A stretch of 64,000 nt of DNA from Chrysopilus asiliformis. Lineage: Eukaryota; Arthropoda; Insecta; Diptera; Rhagionidae. Within the stretch, counting starts at the first letter, position 1; every line of letters starts with the position of its first letter. Both the position numbers and the translations under genes were made by a program. Shown piece after piece: positions 1-12,284 of the stretch. The notes below the pieces were generated by a model. That model saw nothing but the letters and a program-made list of their open reading frames with translations, had not been told where the DNA came from and did not search any database. The stretch spans positions 17,417,388 to 17,481,387 of the forward strand of contig OZ035962.1 of the NCBI GenBank assembly GCA_964034945.1, given 5' to 3'.

Positions 1-184
1 TTTTATTTGCTTGGTTTTTCATTTTGGTAGACAAGCGACTTCCTAAAGTTATTAAATCAGACATGAGCCAAATTTATTGTGGTCTCGTAAACAAAACTTA
101 CAAAGGAGGAGTGTTAGAAATTCCAGTTAATACAATTTACAAGAATTTTGCACACTGCATTGACGCAGAAAAAAAAACTGATGA

Positions 185-330
185 GAACATCACATGACTT
201 TCTTATACAAAATCTACGTTCCCGCGCAATTTAAACTATACCCCAACAAATAAAATATTAGCTTATATGAAAATATGTTTTTTTTACAAAATCTGAAATA
301 TCTCGATAACGGCAAAAGATTTAGATTTAC
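185..330 (+). repeat. REP-B head fragment
   Basis: AACATCACATGACTTTC, TATACAAAATCTACGTTCC, ATATCTCGATAACGGCAAAA match the heads at 24460, 32145 and 40483. No array follows. Confidence 0.6.
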
Positions 331-420
331 GATAAAAGGCAAATTTATAACGATATATATTGATAACGGTTTCAGATATCAAGTTTTTCCACCAAAAGTT
401 GGCTTTCATCAAAACTTCAT

Positions 421-940
421 TTGTATGGGACAGAGCGGGAGGATTGGTCCGATTGGAGTTTGATGTAAGGAAAGGTTATGTAAAATAATATTCTGAACAC
501 ATTTCATCTTTATAAATTGTTCGATACCATGCACCGTTTCCGAGAAAATAGAAAAGAAAACGTATTCCATATGTATGAGGAAGGGGGAAGAAATGATCCG
601 ATTTTGAATGTTCCAGAACTTAGCTTACAAGAAACGTAACTATACAGAAATTCAATTCTCTAGCTCAATATTTTCTAAAAATATGGTGTTCACGGACAGA
701 CTTACGAACAGACGGACCAACAGACAGACAGACGGACAGACAGACAAACAAACGGACAGACAGACTTACGGACCGACGGACAGACAGTCAGATGAACATG
801 CGGAAATTAAAACCCCAAACACCCTGGATTTTTGTGCCCGATGGTGGGTTCGATGCGTTACAAACTATATACTAACAATAAGTCAAATATACTTTTATAT
901 TATGATATTTCATATAGAATATGAAAATATTTATTAAAAC
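421..940 (+). repeat. REP-A dispersed repeat with CAGA-type array
   Basis: It holds one full REP-A unit (GGTCCGATT, TTTGATGT, ATTCTGAACACATTTC, TTTCCGAGAAAATAG), then the box TTCTCTAGCTCAAT, GGTGTTCACGGACAGAC and a degenerate CAGA/GACG array (about 690-800). The tail reads GGAAATTAAAA, AACACCCTGG and CGATGCGTTACAAA, shared with the 34 kb copy. Confidence 0.75.
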
Positions 941-1194
941 ATAAAGGCTTCGCACCTGGCAGCTATGTGGTCCAATCTCTCCCTATGAAGTGGCCTAAAG
1001 GTTTGACGCGTCATCGCTCCAAATGTTCCGCAGATTGCGGGAGAGAAGGCTCAAAGGCAAAAGGGTTGCTTTTAGTGGAAGTAAAATCCTTATTGGATGA
1101 CTAGTGTATTAGAAAAAATTACATCTAAATTGCTTTAAAAGTGCAGGAAGTAGCAGGGGAAGGGGAAGGGGAAGAAAGGAGAACTTCGCCCTAG

Positions 1195-1303
1195 CACATA
1201 GTTCAAAAACTATTCATTGCTGTTAACAAGACCACCCAAAAGTTTGGTCCAAATCGGTTCGTTTGTTATCGAGTTATAAGCGAACATACAGACACACAAC
1301 CAA
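1195..1303 (+). repeat. REP-D fragment (ATCGGTTCG...GAACATACAGACA)
   Basis: AAAGTTTGGTCCAAATCGG, ATCGAGTTATAAGCGAAC and ATACAGACACACAAC. A related tail (GAGTTATGAGCGAACATAC) is at 53788-53812. It has the same box, spacer and CAGA order as the other families, with a minimal array. Confidence 0.5.
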
Positions 1304-1734
1304 CACTCTAAACCAGATTTTACTGAGTAGAAATGTAAATTTTACTGTTCTCTCTCAGTAAATAAAATTTACTGACTCTCAGAGTAAATATTTGATTGTA
1401 TTCCCAGTAAAATTCTCATGCTGGTAAACTGGAAAAAAAACTGGAATAATAGTAATTTTTACTGGGAATCCTAGTAAAATTTACTGGGATCAGACTAAAA
1501 TCTTTCTCAGATGGTTTTTGAAATTTTTGTGTCACAATTTTTTTAGAAAACGGGAAAATAAAAAATACGGCTAAGAAATCAGTAATTCCTCAGTAAAAAT
1601 TTATTATACAAGTATTATCAGTAAAATTTACTGTGTTTTACTGCGAAAAGAGTAAAAAAAAATTTACTGTTTTCTCCAGTTAAACCACAGTAAAATTTTG
1701 CTGGGAAATTTAAAATTTCGCTGGGTTTAGAGTG
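1304..1734. mobile_element. MITE with CACTCTAAACC ends and CAGTAAAATTTACTG internal palindromes
   Basis: Inverted ends are CACTCTAAACCAG and CTGGGTTTAGAGTG. The interior holds at least ten copies of the half-motif CAGTAAA/TTTACTG, often as a full palindrome. A target duplication is not clear. Confidence 0.7.
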
Positions 1735-4734
1735 ATTGCCAAATTTCAGGGTGATGGGTACGACTATTTTCGATTAAAGGTAACAAATCGGTCTGTTAAG
1801 GGCTGTCGATAAAATACGTCCGAATTTTTGTAGATATAAGGAGGGGGTGATATTGCAACGCAACGTCAAAAAAGGTAGGAAACAATTAAAATTTTTGATT
1901 CGTTGTCTAGGAATACAACAATATTTTTATGTTATTTATATAAAATTCTGTGAATGAAGAAATTATTTTTCAATGTTAAAAATCTCTTAATAAAAAAAAA
2001 TTAAAAAATAAGTACATATATAAATTTAAAGATGTATACCACATATTAATTGTAAAACTTCAATGGCTAAAAATATCTTTAAATTATTAAAGTGCATGAA
2101 TTGGGAAAAGACCGTATCAAGAAGACAAACGAGATACAAGAAGAAAACATTGAACTGAAATAATAAAACAAAAGACCTGACTGTATGTGGTAAAACAGCG
2201 AGTCAAAACAGGCAAAAGTGTAACATTGGAATAAATAGATAGATAGAGAGAGAGAGAAAGCATGTGGCTTCAAACAAATGAAACATTTTATGCAAAATGT
2301 TTGGAACTTCTATAAACAGCATTTTGTACAAGACCCAACATTATATTATATATCATTCGAGCAGCACATATAGAGTAAATGTCTAGCTCTAAAATATTGG
2401 ATAGATCTTAAAAACAGCGCATATGTATCTATAAATTTTATAGGATCGTAGGTAGGTATATACCCCTTTTTCTACATTGTAGAAATAATATTGAGCTAAA
2501 ATCAGATTGGGTAGCAAAAGACTCGCATGTATGTACAAATATGTTGCATATATGAAGTCGCCAAAAACTGTGGATTTACTCAAATAGAGAGACGATCTGT
2601 TATAGCATAATAATGTTGAAACATTTCAAAATATGTAACATTGAAATGTAAGCTTCATGTTGAAGATGTATAGATGAAAGTATCCCAGCACCAACATCAG
2701 TATCAGAATCCCATGTGGCATGTTTTTCCAGTTGAGAGATTTTACTTTTTTCCCTGTTCAATTTTGTGCCAATTCTGTTGTGTTCTGTTGTAACACTGTT
2801 GTTTTGGGATCCTCATTCAAAAAGGCAACGCATAACATGGAAAATCTGGTATTGGCCGTTCATGTCTGTGTCACAACCGAATCTCTAATATTCTAAGTAT
2901 ACAATTAGGAATGTATATGTGTGTGTGTGTGTAAATGTAGCGCCATATAACTTCCTTCCTGTTTGTTATATGTTCTGGAATTTTTTTTTGTCAACTAGAA
3001 AAAAAAATATACGACAAAAGTCTTTCCTTTGAATAGCAGGGCATGACCTAACCTAAACCCCATTGAACCACCCTTTAGCGGAAAAACAACTCACACCAAA
3101 AATGACAAACTCATATAGGACTTCCAGGACCTCAAGATTTTTCCTCTTCAATGGAACCAAGGTTGATCATGTGTATTTAAGCAAAAACCAATCCCTGAAA
3201 TGTGTATCTTTCATGTGGATCCTCTTCGGGCTGAAATCGTATCGCCTGGAGTCATTCGAGAGTTTATTCCACAAGTTGACTCTGTAACCAAGAGCAGCAA
3301 CACAGAATGGTATCCCAATGTCATGTAGCTACCACTGTTCTGCTCCACCAGACTCGTATGTGGTTAGTCGATTTTGATTTTGATTCTGGCGAGGTTTTCC
3401 CAAAAAGGGTTTATCCCTGTTTCCAGCTAACCTAACACATGTACAAAGTTGTTCATGCCATCATGATGGTAAACTTTGGTTAAATACTGATGGCTCCACG
3501 GTCGATATGGATACGAATTCGTTATATTATATCTACAAAACTAGATTCTACATCTAGGATCACTCAGCAGAGTAGAATCGAAATGATCCAAAAGGGTGAA
3601 AACAGTCAAGTGAATAAAATGACACTCGTATATATGCAAGTGTAAGGACAAGCAAGCATCCTCGGGGAGAATTTTCCTTGCAAAATATTTAACTTTGAGA
3701 TGCTTATACTGTGAGAAGTAGTAAAACAAAATCAACTTCGATACAAGTAGCTGGGATAAATCTGAAGCTAAAACTTTACAAATGAAAATTTCATGTGTTC
3801 CGAAATGCCATTTGCCACCCCATCAGTTCTATGCACAAACAATCTCCATAATAGTGCAATGCACTTCAGGCTAAGTATGATATTTGCAGCATAGAGAGAG
3901 GATCAAGTTTTCCTGCAACTTACATGGTTTTGCTCTGATGCAAAAAGCTAATACGCCACCAAGCTGAAGTTGAATACAAAAGATTTTTAACCGCATTAAC
4001 CATAACGAACAAATGACCAAGTTTTCACCATTCCGGAAGGCGAATAGCACTAATGCAACTATGGTCCACCATAGAACTACATAACACTTAGTAGATTCTA
4101 TAGCACGTACTCGAAAGACAACAAAGAGAAAACTTTAGTGCAACATGTTTTAATAGGTGACACTGGTTTGTGTAAAACACACAACGCCCGTGTTTCAGAT
4201 GCATTTCATAAATTATACTAGCACTTCTACTACCACCACACTATCGATGTACTGATACGCCTCTGTTCCTATGTTTAAGTTTCCAAATAGTAATGCGGTT
4301 AGTTTCTAGAGTACGCTGTAATACATTACTGGATGATCATCCGAAAAGGACAATCTCACAAAATCTTTGCCTAATAAATACAACCTGTTCGGTCCGACAC
4401 CTATGTTGGAGTGCATTTCATGTATGAGTGTTACTAATTCGTCGTGTACTCTTAATATTATGTTAAATGAGGACATATGTTAGGTAGTAGTTTTGGTAAT
4501 ACACTTCATCATTGAATAACACCAACATTGTACAATGTGGACATAAAAATTAAATGAATCCGAAAGATACGTCTAGTCTAAATTAATTAGAAAACTTTGG
4601 CTATTATTTGGTGGAGTCAAATCTCCAAGGCTTATGAGTTGGTTAAATTTTTTAGAACATTCTGATCTAGTAATAACAGACGCTTTTAGAGAAATAAGAG
4701 GTAAGGAGGGGTGGGGGAGAAGAGACGTCGATTT
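1735..4734. other. no gene recognised; mostly unique A/T-rich DNA
   Basis: A fragment GGCTGTCGATAAAATACG at about 1801 matches the repeat split by the 31905 MITE. There are short GA and GT microsatellites (about 2240-2258 and 2919-2932). No coding or RNA gene is seen. It lies on the side where the homeobox exon of the Iroquois-class gene should eventually occur, but no homeodomain text is present. Confidence 0.5.
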
Positions 4735-4945
4735 TCTGTATTCGTAAATTTTCAAAAACTGTATGTTTTTTTCATTATAGCTAACGTCAACTTTTCCAAA
4801 AATTGACAAAAAAACTACGATTTTCGTAAAACTTCTTTGCAAAAAACTTCAAGTCGCTAGCTCCAGTCGTTCTCGAGCTATTTAAGATACATAAAACGGA
4901 CAGACCGGCAGACAGACAGACCGGCAGACAGACAGATGCAGAGGA
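4735..4945 (+). repeat. REP-C 3' fragment
   Basis: CTAACGTCAACTTTTCC, AACTACGATTTTCGTAAAAC, CTTCAAGTCGCTAGCTC, CGAGCTATTTAAGATAC, then a short CAGACCGG array at 4899-4938. Confidence 0.65.
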
Positions 4946-5029
4946 AACTAAAAATTTAAACATACTAATAATAAAAACTTTCGAACTACTAACACAAGAG
5001 GACGCAAATTGGCTTTTTTTATGGGTGGG

Positions 5030-5700
5030 TGATCATATTTTTTTTGGGGCCAGTCCGGGACAATACGTGCAACCAAGAACGATGCACGATTTTGCCCCTG
5101 TAAACCAACTTTTGAATTAGTGTAGTTTTCACTTTTTTTGACTACTTTTTGGAAAGGGCACAGTCTCTAGTTTCATCCATATATGGCGTCAAGAGCCACC
5201 GGATTGCAGGGAGATGGTAAGGGGTTAACGAACTTTCTCGTGATATTTCACAGAAATCATGGCATAAATGGAAGTTGTGCTCACGAAAAAGTTCGTTAAC
5301 CCCTCACCATCCCCCTGCAATCCGGTGGCTCTTATATGGATGAAACTAGAGACTGTGCTCTTTCACAAAAAAATCCTCAACCAAAGTGAAACGGAAATTG
5401 TAAACAAAAACAATAGAGAGAGATGCACCGCAGGCCTAATTTTTGCAGATAATGCATCTTTCATGGAAAATTGTTGAAAAAATGTACCACAGGCGAAAAA
5501 AATGTGCTTTGAAGCAATCTACAGCCAAAATAGAGTGCGTTTTTCATAATTAGTGATCATTTTTCCTTATGTTTGAAAAATTATTACACTAATTTAAAAA
5601 ATCCGGGACAAAAATCTAGTTTTCAGTACGCCGGGACAGCAAGCCTAAACCAGGGGCTATCCCAGCGATTCCGGGACGTTTAGTAAACCTATTTATGGGA
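5030..5700. other. nest of repeat fragments around the foldback
   Basis: CAGTCCGGGACAATACG near 5051 and ATTCCGGGACGTTTAGTAAA near 5669 flank the foldback and look like distant ends of one older element, with further CCGGGAC motifs at 5601 and 5631. No coding remnant. Confidence 0.4.
5151..5371. repeat. long foldback (inverted repeat, about 90-base arms)
   Basis: The left arm (CACAGTCTCTAGTTTCATCC, GAGCCACCGGATTGCAGG, GGGGTTAACGAACTTTCTCG) is mirrored on the right with few changes (CCCCTGCAATCCGGTGGCTC, TGAAACTAGAGACTGTG), separated by about 35 bases. A single-arm relative lies at 7785-7935. Flanks share TTTTGGAAAGGGCA. Both TE foldback and hairpin-RNA source are possible. Confidence 0.85.
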
Positions 5701-5794
5701 AAAAATCATGCAATAGACTGTTTTTATTTAAATGCTTTCAAGTCATTTAGACCCGAAACTATTTAAGTCAGAATTTTATGAATTTGTCGGTAAA

Positions 5795-5883
5795 AATATA
5801 ATTAAATACGCCTATGAGAAAAACAATAAAAAAAAATTATTTTAGTGTTTTTCTGATAGTTTGTAGGCGTATTTAATTATATT
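5795..5883. repeat. short hairpin, AATATAATTAAATACGCCTA arms
   Basis: The 22-base arms (complement TAGGCGTATTTAATTATATT) are separated by an A/T-rich loop of about 45 bases; GAAAAAC/GTTTTTC extends the pairing. Probably a tiny MITE. Confidence 0.6.
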
Positions 5884-5995
5884 GGACCGTTTAAAAGTCG
5901 CTAATATTTCAAGATTTCATTTCTTCGTCCTCTCCTCTCCCTATAAAGGTAGTATGAGTTGACATGGAATTTACTCGTATTCTTCGATTTTCTAT

Positions 5996-6203
5996 TTAAC
6001 ACATTGACTGCCATGACTGCCATGATTTTCTATTTAACACATTGAGTGGTGCTTTCTTGGAGCCATATCTATCGTATTTGGTAGACAGTGGTGCTTCCCT
6101 GAAAAAATATAACTATATGTTGAAAACAGCACAAATCACAAAGAAACTGTTTTGGCATTTGTTTTAAATTTTTGGAAAATTGGTTTGGCAGTCAACGTGT
6201 TAA
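5996..6203. mobile_element. TTAA-flanked MITE (CACATTGACTGCC family)
   Basis: It begins TTAACACATTGACTGCC and ends GGCAGTCAACGTGTTAA, with TTAA as target. The left end is duplicated internally (second TTAACACATTGAG near 6038). A second copy is at 50201-50373. Confidence 0.8.
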
Positions 6204-7740
6204 TAAGATTTTTTTTTTTGAATTTTAATAGCTATGCCCCAAGTAATATTATTTCAGAACAACTTTTTTTTGAAGATTTTAACAATATACAGAAATATTT
6301 TTTTTGAAACGAAAAAAATTACGTTTTCTAAGTGTTCGATAACAGCAGAAAGTTTTCGTGTTTTAAATCAAAAATTCGAATTTTTGTCCAATGAACAGTT
6401 CTTGTAAATAAAAATTCATTATTGAAATATTTTATACCTTCTCAATATCTAAACAATTTAACAAAGTGGAATGTCAAAAAGTTACGACATAAATAGCTTA
6501 TAAAGTCAATCGAAATACCCGATCTTTTGTCATGAAGTTACTTGGTGGCTTGATATATTTTCCTGGCATACTCAGAAACCGATAGAGAGATTGCAATAAA
6601 AAGGATCACAATTTTTGCAAACAGAAAACGTCTAACAGAGAATGAATAAAGACAGGCCAAACTACACACGGAAAAAAGGAAACAATGAAAATTCTACAAA
6701 AGAAAAATGTAAAGGAAATGTTTCTTAGCTAAAAGATGACAACATAAATAAATTGTCAGAAGGTAGAATGCAATTTTTGATGTCATATTTTATGCTTAAA
6801 ATGGACCAATGGATGGACCTACAATGGTGGTCAACATATTCACCTCTTTGAACTCCATACACATTTATTTCATGTGTCCGTGTTGGAAAGCACGTTTCGA
6901 ACACACACGATCTCTAGTTGGCGAAATGGATTGGAATAGTGTAGAATGTGAGCAGGTCGGGATTAGGATAAGAGGAATGACATGACCATGGCAATAAGAC
7001 ATAAGATACCTCATAATATGAATTGAATGAATGAAAAGTGAATCCCGATGCTCTGCAGAAGCCTCCTCGGCTGGGCGTAAAGAACCACCAAGCAGGCAGG
7101 CAGGCAGGCAGCATAAATAACGATTTGACCATCGGATGAGTACCGGTGGACAATGAGGTAACAAATGCAGACGGAAGACTATTTTAGACGGAAAAGATTG
7201 AATGAAATTGAAAATGGGCACCTAGAGAGATGTGCGTAAGTTAGTAACGTAGTGAATTAGCAGAGAAACATGATTCGTTGTGGGTGTTCTGGAACCGAAC
7301 CTTTTACCTTTTTCACATTTTCCACAAAAAAAAACACACAACCTAAAGATAGTCGTCACAAAAGGATACAAAATGCTGTTTACACAATATTGTGTAATAA
7401 AACATGAATTGTTGTCATTATTTTCACTCGTTTTGTTGAATGCTTTTCAAGATTTTGCTTGGTTTTCGGTTTTGCAATTTTTTTTTTTTTGACATTTCTA
7501 GCAAAATATTGTGTGTCTTCTAGAAAGATGTAATAATGGCCATAGTAAATTTAACACTTAATGGATTATTATGCGGTCTTAAAAATCAAATTTTACGGAC
7601 TGTTATAAAGATGTTGAGATTATGATTTTTTTGATATTTTTTGAGACAGTCTATTGACTCGAAAGCCTAAATTGCCATCAAGTTGGATGAGGGAAAAGGA
7701 AAACTACTGGAGCCACAAAGAACCATGATGCAAGAAATAG
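6204..7740. other. intronic DNA, no gene recognised
   Basis: A (CAGG)n-like run at 7094-7110 and purine-rich stretches. The longest open frame (118 codons, minus, 6865-7221) matches nothing I know and overlaps a second frame, so I do not call it. Confidence 0.5.
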
Positions 7741-7945
7741 CGTTTATCGTGCCCCTGGGTTAACTTTTGAACCTGTGTAGTTTTTCAGGACTTTTTGGAA
7801 AGGGCACAGTCTCTAGTTTCATCCATATATGGCTTCAAGAGCCACCAAATTGCAGGAGGATGGTAAGGAGTTAACGAACTTTCTCGTGATTTTTCACAGA
7901 AATCATGGCATAAATGCAAGTTGTGCCCCTGGGTTAACTTTTGAA
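7741..7945 (+). repeat. single-arm copy of the 5151 foldback
   Basis: GGGCACAGTCTCTAGTTTCA, GAGCCACCAAATTGCAGG, GTTAACGAACTTTCTCGTG and CAGAAATCATGGCATAAATG match the left arm and loop of 5151-5371. It is bounded on both sides by TGCCCCTGGGTTAACTTTTG. It lies in the intron next to the Iroquois-class exon. Confidence 0.75.
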
Positions 7946-8221
7946 TCCGTGTGAGGCATCTGCAATGATTTCTGCAATGAAAGTTTTGCGTTGACCACAA
8001 CTGATATTTTTTCTATGACATCCACAACCGAATTTTATTTTGTGTCCCAAAAAAATGCAACTTTCTTGATCTTAAAACAAATATTGTGGTATTTGAATGT
8101 AATATAAACCATATTTTAACAGAAACCAAACATATCTGTGAGTACAACCAACTCTCGCCACCCATTTTTGTCAAAATTCGAACTCTGAAAAATACAACAG
8201 CAAAAGAAAATCAAAACTTAC

Positions 8222-8569
8222 CGGATTGGGATAAAACGAAGCCTGCTCAGCACCCATTCCCGATAAATATGCAGCCATACCTTCGGAATAGACGCCCAGG
8301 GGTACTCCACCCGGTCCGGCAGCTACAATACCAGCACCAGCTGCTAATCTCGGATAGTTTAACAAATCATACTGGCAGGAGCATAACGTTTGTCCGGTCA
8401 CGGGATCAGTGAATATCGTTCGGCCAGTATCACAACATCTTGAATTCGGTTGGCCGTACGGTGCTGAACAGGGCGAAGCACTCCGGGCTCCAGGTGGGAC
8501 AGTCGATGTAACAGCCATTGAAACTGGTATGGCGGTAGGCGGTGAGGGGGGACTCGATGAAACGGTGTT
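8222..8569 (-). CDS. mirr: Iroquois-class homeodomain protein (mirror-like), internal exon
   Basis: This is an internal exon of 116 complete codons (phase 0 at both ends) of a TALE-class transcription factor. What is seen: the exon is preceded by a T-rich tract ending TTACAG and ends CCG followed by GTAAGTTT, both good splice sites. The first 45 residues are rich in Ser, Pro, Ala and Thr. Residues 44-68 then carry the conserved Iroquois N-terminal block (CCDTGRTIFTDPVTGQ, then CSCQYDLLNY), and residues 88-116 carry GGVPLGVYSEGMAAYLSG and end FYPNP. Known: this block lies N-terminal to the homeodomain in Iroquois/Irx proteins, nuclear repressors that pattern eye, notum and ovary in flies. The CCDTGRTI wording resembles mirror more than araucan/caupolican, from memory. 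No homeobox exon is seen in 1-8221, so the next intron exceeds 8.2 kb. Upstream exons were not recognised. The assignment to the Iroquois class is firm; the paralogue is less certain. Confidence 0.88.
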
Positions 8570-9902
8570 CTGTAACAAAAATCAAATAAAAAAAACATTA
8601 GATAAAAATTTCAAAAAGCAAGTTTACTAACATACAAACTATACAACAAAAAGGGGTGAACAATCTAATAAAAAAAAAGATCATTTGAACAACAAAATTA
8701 AATCAAAGTGTTCCCAAACATTGTTAATATTACTCCCTTTTTGAGAAAAAAAAATTGGAACATTTATCGTAAAACATAACAAGAAAAATCAAATCAGTTC
8801 GAAATCGATAGGGCACTTAAACTGTATCATGTTCAAACATACCAAACATGAGAAATCGGAACCAAAAATCAGAATTAATACAGCACACGTTCACATTGAT
8901 TTTTATTTTTCATTTAAGTTATCGAAATAAATTCCAGAAAATCAAAACATTTTGATCAAAAGCGCCGACGGTCGTGTTCGGTTTGACAACTTTGACTCGA
9001 ACACTTATAACTCTTTTCAAACACCGGTGAAAATGTGTGTCTTTGATATCGATTGAAGGTGCTCAATGATTGCCTATATTGGCTTCAGTTTTCCCCGTAA
9101 CAATGTCGCGCTGTAATATTGGGAGTTTTTATCAGTTAACGAAATATTGGAATAACATGTCTCCTGTGTCTCCTGTATAATGTACGATCAACATGTCCGC
9201 AAAGTGTAACAAAATTGATAGGGTATATATTATAGGGTATATGAGCGAGTTTGCTAAGTTTTATGCGGGAAATTTTTTCGATAAATGACATGTCGTAAGA
9301 AAAAGAAAGCAACAAAATATATTTACATTTAATATGGAGGATAGTTGAATCTTATCAGAGGCTTATTAGTTCTATCGGAATAACTCACTGCCAAAATAAT
9401 AGAAATCACTTTAAATGATAGAATAAATGGTGAAAAAAAGATGGGGGGGGGGGTGAAATAATATGTCATTTGGACCATAATTTACTGTTACTAGAGGGTA
9501 GGGGGTTTTTTTTTGATATTTTCTCGAAAATGGTTCACCAAGTTAGCAATTACGATTTGGAATGTAGTTTAAATCAGAAAACTATCCATAAATTTCATTG
9601 CTTTTGCCATAATATGACAAAATTGCATCCGTACATAATTCTACAACCCTTTAATGCCGAGCCACAGCTCAGGAGGGTCGGAAGGACAGAAGGAGATATC
9701 GGTGTATGTTCTCCTTGAACTTCTGCGGATTATAGTCCTGGGGGAACACATTGGATGGTAGATCGTTCCAAAGTCTTTTTTGTTTTTTTTTTGTTGTGAA
9801 AATACCATTCTACGTTGTACATAAGAAGTGTGTGAAAATTTCAATATGTTTTTATAAATAATATACCTAGAAACTTTCTGAAAATTTTCATTATAAAAAC
9901 CT

Positions 9903-10335
9903 CAGTTGTGATCAACACAAAACTTTCCTCTGGAATATTTAATTTCGGAAAAAAATATGCAGGAAATAATCATTTTCAAATATCCCGAGAACGGTTAAAC
10001 ATACCTAAAAACCGTTAAAGCAAAAAAAAGTAGAAGACTTTATATCCTTTATAAATGTAGAAAATGTCATATTCATTTTTTCCAAAAAGCGCATAGGTTT
10101 CGTGAAATTTTTAAAAAAGGTATTTAAAAAATGGCATGAAAGTCACCCGTTATAACTATCGTTAATTTTCCAAAAGTTGACAGAAAACTCCAATTCTCGT
10201 AAAACTTGTTTACAAAAAATTCCAAGTCGCTAGGTCAACGCGTTTTAGAGTTATTTAAGATATATACAACGGACAGACAGACAAACAGACAGATGCACGG
10301 ACATCTTCATAAAAATATTCTTAGCAACGTCTGAA
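9903..10335 (+). repeat. REP-C copy
   Basis: Head CAGTTGTGATCAACACAAAA, CTCTGGAATATTTAATTTCG, AAAACCGTTAAAGCAAAAA, TTCCAAGTCGCTAGGTCAAC, GAGTTATTTAAGATATATAC, a short CAGACAAA array and ATGCACGGACATC. Confidence 0.7.
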
Positions 10336-12284
10336 TTTTTTGAACTTGGAAAATCTTCAGAAAAACTTTATTCATCTACAAGAAATCTAAAAAATTGTTT
10401 TTAACGATTTTGATCGGTAAAACCTTAAATTAGATATGCGAAATTGTGAATTTAATGTGTAAAATGTTGAATTTGATTATAGTTTTTGATTCAAAATTAA
10501 ACACATATTTTACAAACCATTAAAAGTGGATTGCATTTTTATTCCATGAAAAATAAAGGCAGTTTTTCCGTTGTTTGTTTGTTGTTTTCATAATTGTTGG
10601 ACAAAAACTAACAAAAAAAAACACAAGCCAAGAATTTTGCATTTCAGCGACTCTGAACCGACATCAATATTAGCTTTTCTGCATTCATTTCGTTACAAGC
10701 TGGCAATTAACACACGAGCCTAGCTTATGCATACTAATCAACATTCAGTCAACAATTAACAATCAACGTCAAAGATCGATGCGAGGTTGCTTAACAACAG
10801 CAAATGCGGTTAATGCTCACGATCGACCGATGTTACCTGGTCGCTTACCTGCCACTCTTGGGATTAACAGCTCGAATTCGAAATTGCAAAAATGGTGAAA
10901 ATTTTTACACGATATGAACGCAATTGCGTTCCGTCTGAGTTTAACACAATTACGACAATTCAACGATCAACCACAATGAATTAATGATGGCGGCCACTTT
11001 TTTTGACACGATCACTATCGCAAAAGTGGGGTTGGATCGGAATTGGTATCGAAAAGAACATGATTCTGTAACAAGGTCGCATCGATCGGCTAACATAACC
11101 CAACTTCACTTTGATGAACAATGAAAAAAGGTGTCAACTTATGGTAGTCTACGATGGGATTGGCTAATAGCCAGTTTTTAATCTCATCTGCAGAAAATTG
11201 TGGGACTGGCTTAGGAGTGCTGTTTGATTTTGTCACTTTTTTTCTTCGATTTTGTGGTACAATTACTCGTTAAATTGCGGGTACTTGAAATTGTGACAGA
11301 AACATGATTGCAATTGTTCAAGATATTGTCCACAAAGGCTAAAAATAGCATATTTTATCAGAAACATTGATATGGGGCTGGTTTTTCTACATGCGGTCGG
11401 TGGCTATGGATGACGAACGAGCGCGTATTGAATGGATTTAAACTCATTTTGAAGTGGATCAAGTCTACCTTCCCGCGACAGAGCTCAGGTTATAGATTCG
11501 CTAATTGATAAATTGGACAATCGTCGCTGCAGAATTCTGATAAAGGAGAGTGAATCAAACACTAGACGGTACAACATGTTCTCTTCTATCGATAAAATAG
11601 AATCAAATTAAAAAGGGTATTTTTTTTTTATTAGTTGTTTATTAATTCTGCTATTGTTTTAAATATACCTGAACATGTAAACAGTTTCAAAACCAAATGA
11701 TAACACAAGAAAAAAACACTTTTCACAGAAATCAGCTTAGATTATGAGTGTTTTTAATATCATGCTTGTTTTTAATATCGCAAAGCTTGAAATCGGTAAA
11801 GATGAAACGTGTTTGAAGCAGCACACATGATACGTATTTTTCCGATTGAAGAAACACAGATTTAAAATCTTTCTTATGAAAGGCGATTTTTTACTGATAT
11901 GCGAATATATCAGTAATTCAAAAACTAACCTTAAACTGATTTTTTGTCAGTTACATAAATATTACTTCCAATTCCAATATTGATAAAATTTAGGAGTATG
12001 CCTTCAAACAGATTATTTTTATACTTTAGCATGTTTTATAATTTTTTTTTCCTGAAAATTTTCACAAATCTAAAGTACACATTTTTAGTCACAAAAAAAT
12101 TTTAAGCACTAAATTCACTGAATTTACAAATTTTGAAAAAACTGGAACCATTTCTTAGGACCGACCTTCAACGAAAACCAGTCAATTTAACCTCCAATCT
12201 GCCAGAGGGCTAAACAATAATGTTAGTGGCTCTGAGAATTTGATAAAAAAAAAGTCAAAATAATTTTATATTAAATACAAAAAA
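10336..12284. other. upstream or intronic DNA with a higher-complexity block
   Basis: About 10640-11560 is less A/T-rich than the surroundings and free of the local repeats. It holds several CGATCG/ATCGAT-type sites and GGTTAATGCTCACGATCG. It could be regulatory; no gene is seen. Confidence 0.35.

Noticed and set aside
6865..7221. 118-codon minus frame near the Iroquois-class exon as an extra exon
   Set aside because: No Iroquois wording, contains a CAGG repeat translation and overlaps another frame of similar length.
1..8221. Homeobox exon of the Iroquois-class gene
   Set aside because: No frame in any minus-strand reading contains TALE homeodomain text; the exon must be outside the window.
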